Below are positions 5,097 to 7,068 of a DNA stretch of 7,068 nt, piece by piece. The notes under the pieces were generated by a model that was not told the origin of the DNA, searched no databases, and saw nothing but the letters and a program-made list of their open reading frames with translations. Within the stretch, counting starts at the first letter, position 1, and each line of letters opens with the position of its first letter. The translations under genes and the position numbers were made by a program. Source of the stretch: Anaerolineales bacterium (GTDB lineage Bacteria; Chloroflexota; Anaerolineae; Anaerolineales; UBA4823); the NCBI GenBank assembly GCA_020853835.1, contig JADYYC010000381.1, positions 1 to 7,068 on the forward strand. The letters are read 5' to 3'.

Positions 5097-7068
5097 ACGC
5101 GCTGCACGGCTGGCTGTTGGATGTCTATCCCGAAGCGCAGGTTGGCGCGGCGCTCTGGCTGGTTGGAGAGGACGGAGGGCGCTATCATTTGCGCCAACCC
5201 TTTCGAGTGACTTTTTATGCCGGCGGGGCCAATTCTGCTCTGCGCCGCCTGTGGCGCTTTCTGAAAGCGCATCCTGTCCAACCGGTTCTAAAACGAGAAG
5301 CGCGTCGAGATATCTTTTCCGATTCCATGCGCACCGTGCTCGCAATCGAGACAAACGATCCCATCGCCCAAAACCTCCTGTTCCAGGAGGTTGCACGGTC
5401 CTTTCCTGAGCTTGACTATTTCGACGCCGATATTGAGCTGCCCTTGCGCTACGCCGCGCGCCACCAGCTATTCCCACTGGCTCGCTGCCAGGTCTACGCG
5501 GACGAAAACGGCTGGGTGCAGACCATCGAGCCGCTTGACACACCCTGGGACCTGGACCCCGCCCCGCCGCCCCTGCGCGTCCTTCAAATGGAGCTGGACG
5601 CTGACCCGGCTCGCAGGGAGCCGGCCCGGCTCACCCTGCGCAGTGGGGAGTTTCGCGGGCCGGTTGTGTCCGAATATCACCTGAATTTACGTCCTGAGCG
5701 CCCCTTGCTGGTCAATTTGCGGGCTATTTTGCAGCGCTGCGATCCCGATTTGCTGCTCACGAACTGGGGCGATACCTGGCTGCTGCCACATTTGTTAGAG
5801 CGCGCGGCCGCTCACGGCCTGCCCTTGCCCCTCAACCGCGATCCAGCCCGCCAGCCCGCCCATCACCCCGAAATTTCCTATTTCTCCTATGGTCAGATCA
5901 TCCATCGCGGGCGGCAGGTGCATTTGTTCGGGCGCTGTCACATCGACCGCGGCAATGCCATGATGTGGGAACATTATGACCTGGAGGGCGCGCTGGAAAC
6001 CGCGCGCGTCACCGGCCTCCCATTGCAGACTGCGGCACGCGTCTCCCCCGGATCGGGCATCTCCGCCATGCAGATGATTACCGCTTTGCGCAATGGCGTT
6101 CTGGTACCCTGGCGCAAACAGCAGGCTGAGCGGCCCAAAACCGCCCTGGATTTGATCGCTGCGGATCAGGGGGGGCTGGTGTACCAGCCGCTGGTCGGGC
6201 TGCACCATGATGTGGGCGGCATCGATTTCGTCTCGATGTATCCGGGTATCATGGTGCGCTTTAACATCTCACCGGAGACTGTCCAGGGTCAACGCCCACG
6301 TGCGCAGGAACTTAAACCTTTCGAGGCTGGAGATAACCAGCCCGGGCTGATCCCGATGACGCTCGCCCCGTTGCTGGAGAAACGCCTGGCGCTGAAAAAC
6401 CAGTTGATCAGCATGCCGAAATGGGACCCGCGCCGCAAGATCTACCAGGCGCGCGCCTCGGCGCATAAATGGCTGCTGGTGACCTGCTTTGGCTACCTGG
6501 GTTACAAGAACGCCCGCTTTGGACGCATCGAAGCCCACGAGGCGGTGACCGCTTATGGGCGCGAGGCCCTGCTGCGCGCAAAAGAGGCGGCCGAAGAGCT
6601 GGGGTTTACCGTCTTGCATTTATACGTCGACGGGTTGTGGGTTAAGAAACCGGGGGCAAAAGACCCGGCAGATTTCCAGCCCCTGCTTGAAGAAATCTGT
6701 AAACGCACCGGGCTGTCTATCGCATTGGACGGGATTTACAATTGGGTCGCCTTTCTGCCCTCGCGGGTAGATGCGCGCGTGCCAGTCGCTAACCGTTATT
6801 TCGGGGTCTTTCGAGATGGCTCGCTGAAAGTGCGCGGCGTCGAAGCCCGCAGGGGCGACACCCCGCCCTTCATTGCGCAAACTCAAATGGACATGATCGA
6901 ACTGCTGGCCCGGGGCTGCACGTCAGACGGGCGCCAGACAGGCCTGGAGCAGGCTCTGGGGCTGCTGCGCCGCCGCCTGCACAGACTGCGCAGCGGAAAG
7001 GCGCCCATGGAAGAGCTGGTCGTCAGCCAGCGCCTCAGCCGCGAACTGGGAGCTTATAAAGCGTTGTC
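5093..7068 (+). CDS. Family-B DNA polymerase, PolB2/Dpo2-like with degenerate exonuclease and altered palm motif C (3' end cut by window)
   Basis: The frame is open from ATG 5093 to the edge, giving 658 residues. The start overlaps the upstream stop as ATGA. The order is an N-terminal domain (1-160), an exonuclease-fold domain (about 161-340), then palm and fingers. Palm motif A is DFVSMYPGIM, with catalytic D378. Motif B is KWLLVTCFGYLGY (459-471), keeping K459 and G467 where the usual form is K-x3-N-S-x-Y-G. Motif C reads LYVDGLWV (510-517): D513 remains but the first Asp of D-T-D is Y511. NRYFG (567-571) and VRGVEARRGDTPPF (580-593) match the thumb-side K-x-Y and downstream elements. Exonuclease sites are degraded: D-x-E is E167-L-D169, exo II F-D is W229-L230, and exo III Y-x3-D is Y295-x3-G299. 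Proofreading is therefore probably absent. A role in translesion synthesis is inferred. Family members are usually longer, so the thumb is incomplete here. Confidence 0.9.
   Translation, partial: MNALHGWLLDVYPEAQVGAALWLVGEDGGRYHLRQPFRVTFYAGGANSALRRLWRFLKAHPVQPVLKREARRDIFSDSMRTVLAIETNDPIAQNLLFQEVARSFPELDYFDADIELPLRYAARHQLFPLARCQVYADENGWVQTIEPLDTPWDLDPAPPPLRVLQMELDADPARREPARLTLRSGEFRGPVVSEYHLNLRPERPLLVNLRAILQRCDPDLLLTNWGDTWLLPHLLERAAAHGLPLPLNRDPARQPAHHPEISYFSYGQIIHRGRQVHLFGRCHIDRGNAMMWEHYDLEGALETARVTGLPLQTAARVSPGSGISAMQMITALRNGVLVPWRKQQAERPKTALDLIAADQGGLVYQPLVGLHHDVGGIDFVSMYPGIMVRFNISPETVQGQRPRAQELKPFEAGDNQPGLIPMTLAPLLEKRLALKNQLISMPKWDPRRKIYQARASAHKWLLVTCFGYLGYKNARFGRIEAHEAVTAYGREALLRAKEAAEELGFTVLHLYVDGLWVKKPGAKDPADFQPLLEEICKRTGLSIALDGIYNWVAFLPSRVDARVPVANRYFGVFRDGSLKVRGVEARRGDTPPFIAQTQMDMIELLARGCTSDGRQTGLEQALGLLRRRLHRLRSGKAPMEELVVSQRLSRELGAYKAL

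Noticed and set aside
4425..6208. Long minus-strand open frames (for example 4425-4913, 5079-5543, 5795-6208)
   Set aside because: They are antisense to GC-rich genes with clear protein motifs and tight operon junctions, and their translations show no recognisable domain.

Overview
The window looks bacterial: Shine-Dalgarno sites, sigma-70-type promoters, rho-independent terminators, two-component signalling genes and a bacterial sliding-clamp motif. A Chloroflexota (Anaerolineae-like) source is my best guess. It rests on a secreted protein with Ig-like repeats followed by a TLYIPMVSRA-type motif, which I recall from secreted proteins of that phylum, and on an archaeal-type family-B DNA polymerase. 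No marker gene in the window proves this.

Left part (1-1636): two divergent signalling genes share a 293-bp intergenic region. A CheY-like response regulator runs off the left edge on the minus strand. A soluble histidine kinase with an N-terminal cyclic-nucleotide-binding-type sensor domain is on the plus strand, starts at TTG and has a near-consensus promoter. They may form a two-component pair.

Middle part (1637-4065): a 500-bp gap holds an apparently self-contained transcription unit without a credible ORF. It has a good promoter, about 175 nt of foldable RNA and a strong intrinsic terminator, so it is either a small RNA or a conditionally terminated leader. A second promoter region follows, with a perfect 15-bp dyad and a hairpin at the predicted 5' end of the mRNA. 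It serves a 607-aa exported protein with a signal peptide, three tandem Ig-like repeats and a C-terminal LruC/DUF4842-like domain. A terminator follows that gene.

Right part (4066-7068): a compact, GC-richer three-gene operon with a predicted leaderless start. It encodes (1) a RecA/RadA-like protein that has lost the Walker A lysine and ends exactly in the beta-clamp-binding pentapeptide QLDLF, (2) a 91-aa helical protein I do not recognise, and (3) a family-B DNA polymerase, cut by the right edge, with broken proofreading motifs and an altered palm motif C (YVD in place of DTD).

I infer that this operon is a damage-tolerance (translesion) polymerase module. It would be analogous in logic to ImuA-ImuB-DnaE2 but built on a PolB2/Dpo2-like polymerase, with the degenerate RecA-like subunit tethering it to the clamp. 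This is the most interesting system in the window.
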